From the NCBI RefSeq assembly GCF_026932795.1, contig NZ_JADPVH010000020.1, positions 1-63,144 of the forward strand: 63,144 bases of DNA, read 5' to 3'. Origin of the DNA: Paenarthrobacter sp. Z7-10. Its GTDB lineage: Bacteria; Actinomycetota; Actinomycetes; Actinomycetales; Micrococcaceae. Below, piece by piece: positions 17,115 through 24,821 of the stretch. How positions within the stretch are numbered: the first letter of the stretch is position 1; every line of letters begins with the position of its first letter. Made by a program: the position numbers and the translations under genes. The notes under the pieces were generated by a model that saw only the letters and a program-made list of their open reading frames with translations, was not told the origin of the DNA and made no database searches.

Positions 17115-17714
17115 CTATGGCCGGGCGGGAAGGGTGGTGGGCTTGAAGGCCGGTCGGGTTGCCTCAAAGGCCGTAACGTCCTCCTCGTGCCGCAGGGTCA
17201 GCCCAATGTCGTCCAAACCCTCCAACAGCCGCCACCGCGTGTAGTCATCAATCTCGAAGGGAGCCACCACAGCCCCACAGTGAACCATCTTGGACTCCAG
17301 ATCAACGGTGACCTCGGTACCCGGAGCGTTCTCCAACACCTTCCAGATGAGCTCGATGTCGTCCTGCGCCAGTTGCGCCGCCAGCAATCCCTGCTTGCCG
17401 GAGTTGCCGCGGAAGATGTCAGCAAACCGGGAGGAGAGCACGGCCTTGAAACCGTAGTCCTTCAGCGCCCACACAGCATGTTCGCGCGAGGACCCGGTGC
17501 CAAAATCGGCCCCGGCCACAAGCACTGAGCCGCGGCTGAATGGTTCCTGATTGAGGATGAAGTCCGGGTTCTTGCGCCAGCTGGAGAAAAGGGCGTCCTC
17601 GAATCCGGTCCGCGCGATCCGCTTGAGGTACACCGCGGGGATGATCTGGTCCGTGTCCACGTTGCTCTGCCGAAGCGGAACGCCGATGCCGGTATGAGTG
17701 GTGAATTTTTCCAT
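17115..17714 (-). CDS. leuD: 3-isopropylmalate dehydratase small subunit
   Basis: Small subunit of isopropylmalate isomerase, leucine pathway step two, with LeuC. The 199-residue length is usual. Motifs seen: [20 protein letters not shown] near the N-terminus and [16 protein letters not shown], the aconitase swivel-domain signature. It begins nine bases after leuC on the same strand, so the two are translated together. A GC-rich terminator follows. Confidence 0.97.
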   Translation of the reverse strand: MEKFTTHTGIGVPLRQSNVDTDQIIPAVYLKRIARTGFEDALFSSWRKNPDFILNQEPFSRGSVLVAGADFGTGSSREHAVWALKDYGFKAVLSSRFADIFRGNSGKQGLLAAQLAQDDIELIWKVLENAPGTEVTVDLESKMVHCGAVVAPFEIDDYTRWRLLEGLDDIGLTLRHEEDVTAFEATRPAFKPTTLPARP

Positions 17715-17723
17715 GCTGCTCTC

Positions 17724-19199
17724 CTAGCTGGCTTTGGACAAGGCGGGTTCGGCCACCGGCGGAAGATCGGAGGGTGAACTGAGTGTTCCGCGCACGGCCG
17801 TCGCCGCAGCGACGACGGGCGAGACCAGGTGGGTGCGTCCGCCCTTACCTTGACGGCCTTCGAAGTTCCGGTTCGATGTGGAGGCGCACCGCTCCCCTTC
17901 TGCGAGTTGGTCCGGGTTCATGCCCAGGCACATCGAGCAGCCGGCGAACCGCCATTCCGCACCGAAGTCCTTAAACACGATGTCCAGCCCCTCGGCCTCC
18001 GCCTCGAGCCGGACCCGCGCGGATCCGGGCACCACCAGCATGCGGATGTCCGGGTCCTTTTCCCGGCCGCGGACAATGTCCGCCGCGGCGCGCAGGTCTT
18101 CGATCCGGGAGTTGGTGCACGAGCCCAGGAACACGGTGTCGACCCGAATTTCCTTCATCGGAGTCCCGGCCTTGAGATCCATGTACGCCAGCGCGCGCTC
18201 GGCGCCGGCCTTCGCGTTCTCGTCGGCAATGTCCTCCGGGTAGGGCACGCTGCCATTCAGCGGCACGCCCTGGCCGGGGTTGGTCCCCCAAGTCACGAAC
18301 GGCTCCAGCGTGTCAGCGTCCAGGTCCACCTCGGCGTCGAAGCTGGCATCGTCGTCGGTCCGGAGCGTTTTCCAGTAGCCGACGGCGGCATCCCAGTCAG
18401 CGCCCTGCGGCGCGTGCGGACGGTCCTTGAGGAATTCGAAGGTGGTCTCATCCGGGGCGATCATGCCCGCACGGGCACCCGCCTCGATAGACATGTTGCA
18501 GATGGTCATCCGCGCTTCCATGGACAGCGCCCGAATAGCCGAGCCCCGGTATTCGAGCACATAGCCCTGGCCGCCACCGGTACCAATCTTGGCGATGACG
18601 GCCAGAATGATGTCCTTGGAGCTCACTCCGGGACGCAGGGTGCCCTCAACGTTGATGGCCATGGTGCGGAACGGCTTCAGCGGCAACGTCTGGGTGGCCA
18701 TTACATGCTCCACCTCGGAGGTGCCGATACCCATGGCCAGCGCGCCGAACGCGCCGTGCGTGGAGGTGTGCGAATCGCCGCAGACCACCGTCATGCCGGG
18801 CTGAGTCAGACCCAGCTGCGGTCCGATGATGTGCACAATCCCCTGCTCGGCGTCACCGAGGGAGTGCAGCCGCACGCCGAACTCCGCGCAGTTTTCCCGC
18901 AGCTTCTCAATTTGCGTGCGGCTGGTCAGATCCGCGATCGGCTTATCGATTTCCAGCGTGGGTGTGTTGTGGTCCTCAGTGGCGATCGTGAGATCCGGGC
19001 GGCGCAGCGGGCGGCCGGCCAGGCGCAGGCCCTCGAAGGCCTGCGGAGACGTCACCTCATGGATCAGATGAAGATCGATGTAGAGCAGGTCGGGTTGAGC
19101 TGCCTCGCCCAAGCCCTCGCCCTTGCGGACAACGTGATCATCCCAGACCTTCTCGGCCAGTGTTTTGGCGGTCCGCGCTGCAAATGTCCCTGCATTCAT
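17724..19199 (-). CDS. leuC: 3-isopropylmalate dehydratase large subunit
   Basis: Iron-sulfur subunit of isopropylmalate isomerase, converting 2- to 3-isopropylmalate. In the 491-residue product the three cluster cysteines are in [15 protein letters not shown] and [12 protein letters not shown], and [18 protein letters not shown] is the active-site loop. ATG 19199 has GGGAG about nine bases upstream. It diverges from an IclR-type regulator gene across 160 bp holding an inverted repeat, the arrangement known for leuCD and LtbR/NdgR in other actinobacteria. The C-terminal ~20 residues (Ser/Pro-rich) are an extension beyond the fold. Confidence 0.97.
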   Translation of the reverse strand: MNAGTFAARTAKTLAEKVWDDHVVRKGEGLGEAAQPDLLYIDLHLIHEVTSPQAFEGLRLAGRPLRRPDLTIATEDHNTPTLEIDKPIADLTSRTQIEKLRENCAEFGVRLHSLGDAEQGIVHIIGPQLGLTQPGMTVVCGDSHTSTHGAFGALAMGIGTSEVEHVMATQTLPLKPFRTMAINVEGTLRPGVSSKDIILAVIAKIGTGGGQGYVLEYRGSAIRALSMEARMTICNMSIEAGARAGMIAPDETTFEFLKDRPHAPQGADWDAAVGYWKTLRTDDDASFDAEVDLDADTLEPFVTWGTNPGQGVPLNGSVPYPEDIADENAKAGAERALAYMDLKAGTPMKEIRVDTVFLGSCTNSRIEDLRAAADIVRGREKDPDIRMLVVPGSARVRLEAEAEGLDIVFKDFGAEWRFAGCSMCLGMNPDQLAEGERCASTSNRNFEGRQGKGGRTHLVSPVVAAATAVRGTLSSPSDLPPVAEPALSKAS

Positions 19200-19329
19200 T
19201 CCGGCCAGCTCCCTTCATCGATGGCTACGACCGTGCCGCGTTGTCGCGTCGGCAGCGGCTCAATCCTGTGGCTTTATGCCGTCCACTCAATCAGCAGCAC
19301 CTTAAGCGGCGCCAGCAAATTGACTTGCA

Positions 19330-19344
19330 TCTCATATGTTGAGA
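19330..19344. promoter_or_regulatory. putative IclR-type operator between leuC and regulator
   Basis: TCTCA-TATGT-TGAGA is a perfect 5-bp inverted repeat (19330-19334, 19340-19344) in the divergent leuC/IclR gap, 15 bases before the regulator's ATG. Its TCTCA...TGAGA form is what I would expect for LtbR/NdgR-like regulators of leuCD. Regulation is inferred from position and symmetry. Confidence 0.55.
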
Positions 19345-19359
19345 CGGCAATATCATTAC

Positions 19360-20079
19360 ATGGACAATTCTAGCGGTGTTGGCGTCATCGATAAAGCGGC
19401 TCAGGTTCTCGATGCCTTGGAGGCCGGTCCCACCACCTTGGCGCAGCTCGTTGCCGCCACCGGATTGGCCCGACCCACCGTTCACCGGCTGGCGCTCGCC
19501 CTAATCCACCATCGGCTGGTCAGCCGGGACATGCAAGGCCGCTTTGTACTCGGGAGCCGGCTGGTGGAACTCGCCTCCGCGGCCGGCGAGGACCGGCTGA
19601 TTGCCGCCGCCGGTCCGGTGCTGCTCCAACTGCGGGACAGTACGGGTGAAAGTGCGCAGATTTTCCGGCGGCAGGGCGACTGGCGGGTCTGTGTAGCCTC
19701 GGCGGAACGGCCCATTGGGCTGCGCGACACCATCCCCGTGGGTACTCAACTGAGCATGAAGGCCGGCTCGGCCGCCCAGGTCCTGCTGGCCTGGGAGGAT
19801 CACGACCGATTGCTCGAAGGTCTGCAGAATGCCCGCTTCACCCCCACCGTCCTGGCCGGCGTGCGCCGCCGCGGCTGGGGCCAAAGCCTTGGTGAGCGTG
19901 AACTCGGGGTCGCATCCGTTTCCGCCCCGGTCCGGGGGCCCTCTGGGCGCGTCATCGCCGCTGTGTCCATTTCGGGCCCGATTGAGCGCCTAACCCGCCA
20001 GCCCGGCCGCCTTCACGCGGAAGTAGTCTGTAATGCCGCGCGTGGCCTGAGCGAGACCGTTGGCAAATCAGCAGAGTAG
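19360..20079 (+). CDS. ltbR: IclR-family transcriptional regulator of leuCD (LtbR/NdgR type)
   Basis: DNA-binding regulator of 239 residues. The N-terminal winged helix-turn-helix covers VIDKAAQVLDALEAGPTTLA and LARPTVHRLALALIHHRLVS. The remainder is the IclR effector-binding domain (SAQIFRRQGDWRVCVASAE, GTQLSMKAGSAAQVLLAW, GVASVSAPVRGPSGRVIAAV). The start at 19360 fits the family; an ATG eight codons upstream lies inside the operator. In Corynebacterium and Streptomyces homologues next to leuCD repress or adjust leuCD in response to leucine or nitrogen source; here that role rests on synteny. Confidence in family high, in exact function moderate. Confidence 0.85.
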   Translation: MDNSSGVGVIDKAAQVLDALEAGPTTLAQLVAATGLARPTVHRLALALIHHRLVSRDMQGRFVLGSRLVELASAAGEDRLIAAAGPVLLQLRDSTGESAQIFRRQGDWRVCVASAERPIGLRDTIPVGTQLSMKAGSAAQVLLAWEDHDRLLEGLQNARFTPTVLAGVRRRGWGQSLGERELGVASVSAPVRGPSGRVIAAVSISGPIERLTRQPGRLHAEVVCNAARGLSETVGKSAE

Positions 20080-20088
20080 TCTGCCTTC

Positions 20089-20643
20089 ATGGCTTCTGCG
20101 ACTATCTACGCGATCTTCCTGCGCGGCATAAATGTTGGTGGCGTCAACATCAAAATGGCGGACCTGCGCAAGGCTCTGGGTACGCTTCCCCTGAACCGTT
20201 ATTCCACCTTGCTGGCCACGGGCAATATTGTCTGCGAAGCGGAGTCATCCGCCCCTGAGGTGAAGTCGCTGGTGGAGGACTGCCTGCGAAGCAGCTTTGG
20301 CTATGACGCTTGGGTTGTGGTTCTGACGGCCGCACGCCTGAAGGAGCTGGTCGCCGCCTGTCCCTTTCCCGCAGATTCCGCCGAGCAGCATAGCTACGTG
20401 ACACTCAGCTCGGATCTTGGGGTCCTTGACGAGCTCGACGCTGCGGCGGCAAAGCTCGACGGCGGAACCGGGGTTCGCCTCGGCCCGGAAGCCCTGGCGT
20501 GGTTGGCTCCGGTGGGCGGAACGTTGGACAGCCCGTTCAGCAAGATCGCCTCCAAGGCGAAATTCAAGGCCGTCACCACGACGCGCAATCTCCGCACCCT
20601 GATAAAGGTTGCCGATGCGGCCAACGCCATGCAGCCGTCCTGA
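20089..20643 (+). CDS. DUF1697 domain-containing protein
   Basis: Cytosolic protein of 184 residues. The family signature is clear: YAIFLRGINVGGVNIKMADL at the start, STLLATGNIVCEA, then a C-terminal region SPFSKIASKAKFKAVTTTRN and LRTLIKVAD. DUF1697 proteins have no established function. It begins nine bases after the IclR gene, so it may share its transcript, but no link to leucine metabolism is known. Ends about 75 bp before a bidirectional-looking terminator. Confidence 0.85.
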   Translation: MASATIYAIFLRGINVGGVNIKMADLRKALGTLPLNRYSTLLATGNIVCEAESSAPEVKSLVEDCLRSSFGYDAWVVVLTAARLKELVAACPFPADSAEQHSYVTLSSDLGVLDELDAAAAKLDGGTGVRLGPEALAWLAPVGGTLDSPFSKIASKAKFKAVTTTRNLRTLIKVADAANAMQPS

Positions 20644-20716
20644 AGCTGGGGCTTGCCCTGAAGCTGAGGGCTTTGTCCTGCGACCGGAAGCTGAAGCACC
20701 ACCGTCAAACAGAAAA

Positions 20717-20741
20717 CCCCCGGAACCTGAGGTTCCGGGGG
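20717..20741 (-). terminator. terminator shared by DUF1697 gene and tRNA-Glu
   Basis: An 11-bp perfect stem with a TGA loop (20717-20727 with 20731-20741). On the minus strand it is followed by TTTTCTGTTT directly after tRNA-Glu, a good intrinsic terminator. On the plus strand it may also stop the DUF1697 transcript. Confidence 0.85.
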
Positions 20742-20747
20742 AAATGG

Positions 20748-20820
20748 TGACCCCAGCGGGATTCGAACCCGCGTTACCGCCGTGAGAGGGCAGCGTACTA
20801 GGCCGCTATACGATGGGGCC
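20748..20820 (-). tRNA. tRNA-Glu (CUC)
   Basis: A 73-base cloverleaf on the minus strand. The acceptor arms are GGCCCCA and TGGGGTC, and the anticodon loop CTCTCAC gives anticodon CUC (GAG codons). The T-arm contains GGTTCGAATCC. The discriminator A is followed by an encoded CCA at 20745-20747. It lies in line with tRNA-Gln and gltX on the same strand. Confidence 0.97.
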
Positions 20821-20884
20821 CTAATACAATTTTTCCTGCATTTTGCCGGTGGCTCCCGCGGTTGAAACCGCGGAGCTTCCGACG

Positions 20885-20956
20885 CTGGGGTACCAGGACT
20901 CGAACCTAGAATGTTGGTACCAGAAACCAGTGTGTTGCCAATTACACCATACCCCA
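20885..20956 (-). tRNA. tRNA-Gln (CUG)
   Basis: A 72-base cloverleaf on the minus strand. Acceptor arms are TGGGGTA and TACCCCA, the anticodon loop TTCTGGT gives CUG, and the T-arm contains GGTTCGAGTCC. The 3' end is followed by CGT, so CCA is not encoded. There is one weak pair at the top of the anticodon stem (C-A). A six-to-eight-bp GC hairpin at 20857-20874 separates it from tRNA-Glu. Confidence 0.95.
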
Positions 20957-21073
20957 AAGGCACTTTTTCACCGTCGAAATCCGGTTTCCCGGACCCTTTC
21001 AGTTGCTCTAGCGCCGACAAGAAACTCTACCCGATTCCGGCGGCGAGAACAAAACCGGCGGCTCCTCACAGCG

Positions 21074-22573
21074 CTAGCCGCGGAAGGCCCGCAGCCGTGC
21101 CAGCGAGGACTCTCGGCCCAGGATCACCATCGACTCAAAGAGCGGCGGGGAGATCCGCCGGCCGGAGACGGCAGCGCGCACCGGACCGAAGGCCAGGCGC
21201 GGTTTCAGGCCCATATCGTCCACCAGTGCGGTCCGCAGGGCCGCCTGGATGTTTTCCGCGGTCCAGTCCTGCACCGGCTCCAGCGCAGCCAGGGCGGCGT
21301 CCAGCACGTCCGGGAGGTTCTCCGGCAGTCCTTTGCGTGCATCGTCGGCGACGTCGACGCCGTCGTCGGCCTTGAACAGGAAGCCGAGCATTTCCGGCGC
21401 CTCGCCCAGCAGCGTGATCCGTTCCTGCACCAGCGGGGCGGCCTCGGTGAGGATCGCCTCCTGGCGCTCCGTCAGCCCCTCCCCCAGCAGCCCCGAGGCC
21501 TGCAGGTAGGGCAGCAGGCGGTTGCGGAAGTCGGCGGGCTCGAGCATGCGCACATGCGTGCCATTGATGGCCTCAGCCTTCTTCACGTCGAACCTAGCCG
21601 GGTTGCCCAGCACATCGTGGATGTCGAAGGCCTCGACCAGCTGCTGCACGGTAAAGATGTCCTCATCCGCGGACAGGCTCCAGCCCAGCAGCGAGAGGTA
21701 ATTCAGCAGGCCCTCCGGAATGAAGCCGCGCTCACGGTGCAGGAACAGATTGCTCTCCGGGTCCCGCTTGGAGAGCTTCTTGTTGCCTGCGCCCATCACG
21801 TACGGCAGGTGGCCGAAGAGGGGCATGTACTCCGACACGCCGACGGCGATCAGCGCGCGGTAGAGCGCGACCTGACGCGGGGTGGAGCTGAGCAGGTCCT
21901 CCCCGCGCAGCACGTGCGTGATGCCCATCAGCGCGTCATCGACGGGGTTGACCAATGTGTACAGCGGGGCGCCATTGGGACGGACCAGGGCGTAGTCAGG
22001 GACGCTCCCCGCCTTAAAGGTGATCTCGCCGCGGACCAGGTCGGTGAAGGTAAGGTCCTCGTCCGGCATCCGCAGGCGCAGCGCGGGCAGTCGTCCCTCG
22101 GCCTTGAAGGCGGCGATCTGCTCGACGGTGAGGTCGCGGTCGTAGTTGTCGTAGCCGAGCTTGACGTCCCGGCCGGCGGCCCGGTGCCGGGCCTCCACTT
22201 CCTCCGGGGACGAGTAGGACTCGTAGACGAACCCGCCGGCCATCAGCTTCTCGATGGCGGCCTGATAGATGTCTCCGCGCTGGGACTGCCGGTACGGCCC
22301 GTGCGGACCGCCCACCTCCACGCCCTCGTCCCAGTCGATCCCCAGCCAGCGCAGCCCCTCGAGCAGTTGGTGGTAGCTTTCCTCGCTGTCCCGCGCCGCG
22401 TCGGTATCTTCGATGCGGAAGATCAGCTTGCCGCCGGTGTGCCGGGCGTAGGCCCAGTTGAACAGGGCGGTGCGGATCAGCCCGACGTGCGGCGTGCCGG
22501 TGGGTGAAGGGCAGAACCGGACGCGGACGGGAGTTTCGTCGGTGACAAGGGGAAGCGCGGCAGAGGTAGTCAT
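21074..22573 (-). CDS. gltX: glutamyl-tRNA synthetase
   Basis: Charges tRNA-Glu with glutamate. The 499-residue class I synthetase has [19 protein letters not shown] (HIGH-type site) and KKLSKRD (KMSKS-type loop). I start at ATG 22573, where the conserved N-terminus [13 protein letters not shown] begins shortly after; longer readings cross the neighbouring gene remnant. Actinobacteria generally lack glutaminyl-tRNA synthetase, so this enzyme probably also mischarges tRNA-Gln for GatCAB amidation; that is family knowledge. Both tRNAs lie directly downstream on the same strand. Confidence 0.96.
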   Translation of the reverse strand: MTTSAALPLVTDETPVRVRFCPSPTGTPHVGLIRTALFNWAYARHTGGKLIFRIEDTDAARDSEESYHQLLEGLRWLGIDWDEGVEVGGPHGPYRQSQRGDIYQAAIEKLMAGGFVYESYSSPEEVEARHRAAGRDVKLGYDNYDRDLTVEQIAAFKAEGRLPALRLRMPDEDLTFTDLVRGEITFKAGSVPDYALVRPNGAPLYTLVNPVDDALMGITHVLRGEDLLSSTPRQVALYRALIAVGVSEYMPLFGHLPYVMGAGNKKLSKRDPESNLFLHRERGFIPEGLLNYLSLLGWSLSADEDIFTVQQLVEAFDIHDVLGNPARFDVKKAEAINGTHVRMLEPADFRNRLLPYLQASGLLGEGLTERQEAILTEAAPLVQERITLLGEAPEMLGFLFKADDGVDVADDARKGLPENLPDVLDAALAALEPVQDWTAENIQAALRTALVDDMGLKPRLAFGPVRAAVSGRRISPPLFESMVILGRESSLARLRAFRG

Positions 22574-22648
22574 AGTGGTTCTAATATTACCGCTCGACGG
22601 CGGCGCCGCTGGATCCAGCCAGCAACCCAGCAAGCCGCAGCGACGAGA

Positions 22649-23152
22649 ATGGGCGTCCGGCCGGAGCGGGTGCTCAAACTCATTCATGACGGACGCATAG
22701 ATGCCCAAAAAGTAGGCAGCCGTTGGGTTACCGACGAGAGCGCGCTCTCTGACAAAGTCTGGCTCAAGTCCCCAGGACGGCCCATGTCAGCCAAGAGCGC
22801 CATAGCCTTGGCCCAAGAGCTGGAGGCCGTGGAGCCTTCTGATCTGAGCGCCGTCGAGAAACACCGACTCCATAAACGTATCCGGAACCTCCTCACCCAC
22901 AGTGACCCGAAAAGCCAACTGCAGTCATGGCTTTCAGCCCGTGCGCAACCTCTGGAATACACTGTTGGCGGCTCCGACATCTCTGAGCTGCGAGAAGATC
23001 CCAGGATCAAGCTGTCGGGCGTCGCCGATCCCCGATCCGGGCTGTTACCAGGTAACGAAATTGAAGCGTACATTTCACGAGATCAGCTGGATCATCTCAG
23101 ATCCGAGTGGTTTCTTGTCCCCGCCATTAGCCGCGTCCTCCATGGGCATTAA
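22649..23152 (+). pseudogene. 5'-truncated HTH protein, antitoxin-like partner of a nucleotidyltransferase
   Basis: The open frame codes 167 residues from its first ATG. It starts in the middle of an excisionase/MerR-like helix-turn-helix ([20 protein letters not shown], then KVGSRWV). Similarity-like sequence (ATQQAAATR) continues in frame upstream of the ATG, where no start codon exists before gltX. This suggests that the 5' end was lost. The C-terminal part (EAYISRDQLDHLRSEWFLVP) resembles the antitoxin-like partner of actinobacterial AbiEii-type nucleotidyltransferases. A remnant of such a partner follows 11 bases downstream. It might still be expressed from the ATG, but I consider it decayed. 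Confidence 0.5.
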
Positions 23153-23162
23153 ACTGCCCCCA

Positions 23163-23279
23163 ATGCTTACCGAACAGGAAGAATCGTGGCGCGCCATCTT
23201 CGAAATCTACGATTCACTCCCCCCCCTGGATGGGTTCTCGTTAGCGAGAACCGGCCCGGAGCCACAGGAGTGCCACTAA
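23163..23279 (+). pseudogene. AbiEii-like nucleotidyltransferase remnant
   Basis: Begins MLTEQEESWRAIFEIYDSLP, which resembles the start of AbiEii-type nucleotidyltransferase toxins. In an eight-C run at 23219-23226 the frame breaks: adding one C would continue as PPPGWVLV, again matching that family. The match stops a few residues later, at a perfect 8-bp hairpin (23233-23252). The catalytic part is absent, so no toxin is made. It follows the truncated HTH gene, as a toxin would follow its antitoxin. Its last bases overlap the end of the convergent XRE gene. Confidence 0.5.
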
Positions 23280-23551
23280 TCCCTCCTCGGGGCGCGTTGG
23301 CGGTTGAGGAGATGGGTGCGGGCCCTGCCCAGGTCGCTGTTGAGCGGATCTACGGCATTGATGAGGTCCTGGGCGACGCCCAACACCGAGGCGACAAGCA
23401 TCAGGTGTTCAACCTTGCCGCCCTCCCCGGCTTCCAGCCGCATGAGGGTGGCCCTTGAGATGTTGGCCCGTACGGCAACCAGCTCCTGCGACAGACCAAG
23501 AATAATCCTACGGCCCTTCAGGTTGGCCCCGAGCTTCCTGGCTTCGAGCAT
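23276..23551 (-). CDS. XRE-family HTH protein (HipB-like antitoxin)
   Basis: Protein of 91 residues with a full Cro/CI-type helix-turn-helix: LGANLKGRRIILGLSQELVA, VRANISRATLMRLEAG, then HLMLVASVLGVAQDLINAVD. The tail VDPLNSDLGRARTHL resembles HipB-like antitoxins of actinobacteria. No intact toxin gene is next to it, so it is either an orphan antitoxin or what remains of the locus. ATG 23551 has AGGAGG four bases upstream, so it is probably still translated. The upstream inverted repeat at 23564-23616 may be its own operator. Confidence 0.8.
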   Translation of the reverse strand: MLEARKLGANLKGRRIILGLSQELVAVRANISRATLMRLEAGEGGKVEHLMLVASVLGVAQDLINAVDPLNSDLGRARTHLLNRQRAPRRD

Positions 23552-23563
23552 TTGCCCTCCTCT

Positions 23564-23616
23564 AATGTAGCTATTTTCGCTCTTTATAGAGGATAATGCA
23601 ATTTTCCAGCTACATT
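23564..23616 (-). promoter_or_regulatory. putative autoregulatory operator of the XRE gene
   Basis: AATGTAGCT (23564-23572) and AGCTACATT (23608-23616) form a perfect 9-bp inverted repeat with 35 bases between. The spacer is strikingly AT-rich and contains TATAAA on the minus strand, a possible -10. The pair stands right before the XRE gene's ribosome site, as expected for antitoxin autorepression. Confidence 0.5.
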
Positions 23617-23635
23617 ACTGGGGATGACTGTCGGC

Positions 23636-24412
23636 TCAGCGGCGAACGATCGGGTTGGAGAGCCGGCCGATCCCTTCGACCTCAATCTCGTAGCGGTCCC
23701 CCGCTTTGACCAGGTCAACCCCGGCGGGGGTGCCGGTCATGATTACGTCGCCGGGCAGCAGAGTGAAGGCTTTGGAGACCGCGGAGACGAGTTCGCGCAC
23801 GCCCCAGATCATCTGATTGGTATTGCCATTCTGCCGGAGCTCACCATTGAGCCAGCCTTTGATGGAGAGGGCATCCGGGTCCAGCTCGGTTTCAATCCAC
23901 GGGCCCAGCGGAGCCGAGGTGTCAAAGCCTTTGGCGCGGGCCCACTGCTGGTCCGTTTTTTGCACGTCACGGGCGGTGAGGTCATTGCCACAGGTGTAGC
24001 CGAAGATTACCTCGTCCACCCGCTCCTCGGGAACGTCCTTGCAAATTCGGCCGATCACGACGCACAGCTCAGCCTCGTAGGAGACCTCGTCGGAAAATTC
24101 CGGCAGCACCACCGGATCGTTCGGACCGACCACGGAGGTGTTCGGTTTCAGGAACATGAACGGCTTCTTGGGGACCTCGTTGCCCAATTCGTGCGCATGC
24201 TCAACAAAGTTCCGGCCGATCCCCACCACCTTGCTGCGGGGAATGATGGGAGCCAGCAGGCGGACGTCTTCCAGCTTGTGCCGGATCGAGGTCCGCTCCA
24301 CGCCGTTGAAGAAGGGGTCACCCTTGATTACAGTGACTTCTTCACGGCCGGGCTCCCCCTCGACTACGCCGTACATGGGATCAGCATCAACAACAAACCG
24401 GGCTATACGCAT
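23636..24412 (-). CDS. fumarylacetoacetate hydrolase-family protein
   Basis: Cytosolic protein of 258 residues in the FAH/2-hydroxyhepta-2,4-diene-1,7-dioate isomerase family. Metal and active-site motifs visible: VVGIGRNFVEHAHELG, the Glu pair in SYEAELCVVIGR, GYTCGNDLTARD, and LLPGDVIMTGTPAGV. Such enzymes act as hydrolases, decarboxylases or isomerases on acylpyruvate-like substrates, and the substrate here cannot be told. I prefer ATG 24412 over a TTG two codons upstream. In many actinobacteria this gene lies near gltX and leucine genes, as here. The small membrane protein gene lies upstream on the same strand. Confidence 0.9.
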   Translation of the reverse strand: MRIARFVVDADPMYGVVEGEPGREEVTVIKGDPFFNGVERTSIRHKLEDVRLLAPIIPRSKVVGIGRNFVEHAHELGNEVPKKPFMFLKPNTSVVGPNDPVVLPEFSDEVSYEAELCVVIGRICKDVPEERVDEVIFGYTCGNDLTARDVQKTDQQWARAKGFDTSAPLGPWIETELDPDALSIKGWLNGELRQNGNTNQMIWGVRELVSAVSKAFTLLPGDVIMTGTPAGVDLVKAGDRYEIEVEGIGRLSNPIVRR

Positions 24413-24436
24413 GCTCAATACTCTAATGGGTTTCCA

Positions 24437-24658
24437 TTAGGCGCCGCCGGCCTGCACCGCGGCCGCAGCCAGCACAAAGCCTGCTACGCCGAAGATGATG
24501 GCGAGCACCCACAGTCCGAGGACCATGCCGCTCTTCTGACGGAGGCCTACCACCCGGCCACTGGAGACCACTCCGGCCCGAATCAGGGCGATCCCCACAC
24601 AGACGAAGGCGATGGACCAACAAATCCATTCAAAAACGGCAACTGGGACACCTGCCAT
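24437..24658 (-). CDS. small two-helix membrane protein, unknown
   Basis: About 73 residues starting MAGVPVAVFEWICWSIAFV, with two hydrophobic segments (roughly residues 8-27 and 42-66) separated by a basic loop GRVVGLRQKSG. I chose ATG 24658 because GGAGG is eight bases upstream; two further ATGs upstream are possible. I do not recognise a family. It lies 24 bases before the FAH-family gene, probably in one transcript, and diverges from the CaCA antiporter gene across a region with a striking inverted repeat. Confidence 0.65.
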   Translation of the reverse strand: MAGVPVAVFEWICWSIAFVCVGIALIRAGVVSSGRVVGLRQKSGMVLGLWVLAIIFGVAGFVLAAAAVQAGGA

Positions 24659-24723
24659 GGCAGTTTCCTCCATATTCTTAGGGTGAACGGTAGGCGTGAG
24701 TTGCATTGCCCACATATATTTTG

Positions 24724-24760
24724 TATTTGCGATAACGCTATCATTGCGCTATTGCAAATA
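24724..24760. promoter_or_regulatory. inverted repeat, possible operator for antiporter gene
   Basis: TATTTGC (24724-24730) and GCAAATA (24754-24760) form a perfect 7-bp inverted repeat, with an inner GATA-ACGC-TATC palindrome (24731-24742). The area is AT-rich and lies between divergent genes, about 60 bases before the antiporter start. It looks like a binding site for a repressor, perhaps metal-sensing, which is a guess. Confidence 0.4.
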
Positions 24761-24821
24761 TTAAAAGGAAGCGGACCGGTGCACCGGGCGCCTCCTTCCA
24801 TACTACGAACTGGGAGGTCTG

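Noticed and set aside
17829-19373. Long plus-strand open frame opposite leuC
   Set aside because: It is a shadow caused by the GC-rich codon pattern of leuC; its translation has low-complexity His/Arg/Gly content and no domain, and leuC is certain.
20843-22507. Plus-strand open frame of over 550 codons opposite gltX
   Set aside because: It overlaps the tRNA-Gln gene and all of gltX, its translation is rich in Arg, Gln and Pro without motif, and gltX motifs are clear on the other strand.
23564-23616. Intrinsic terminator for the FAH gene
   Set aside because: The arms are 35 bases apart with an AT-rich spacer, and the position is upstream of the XRE start; an operator fits better.
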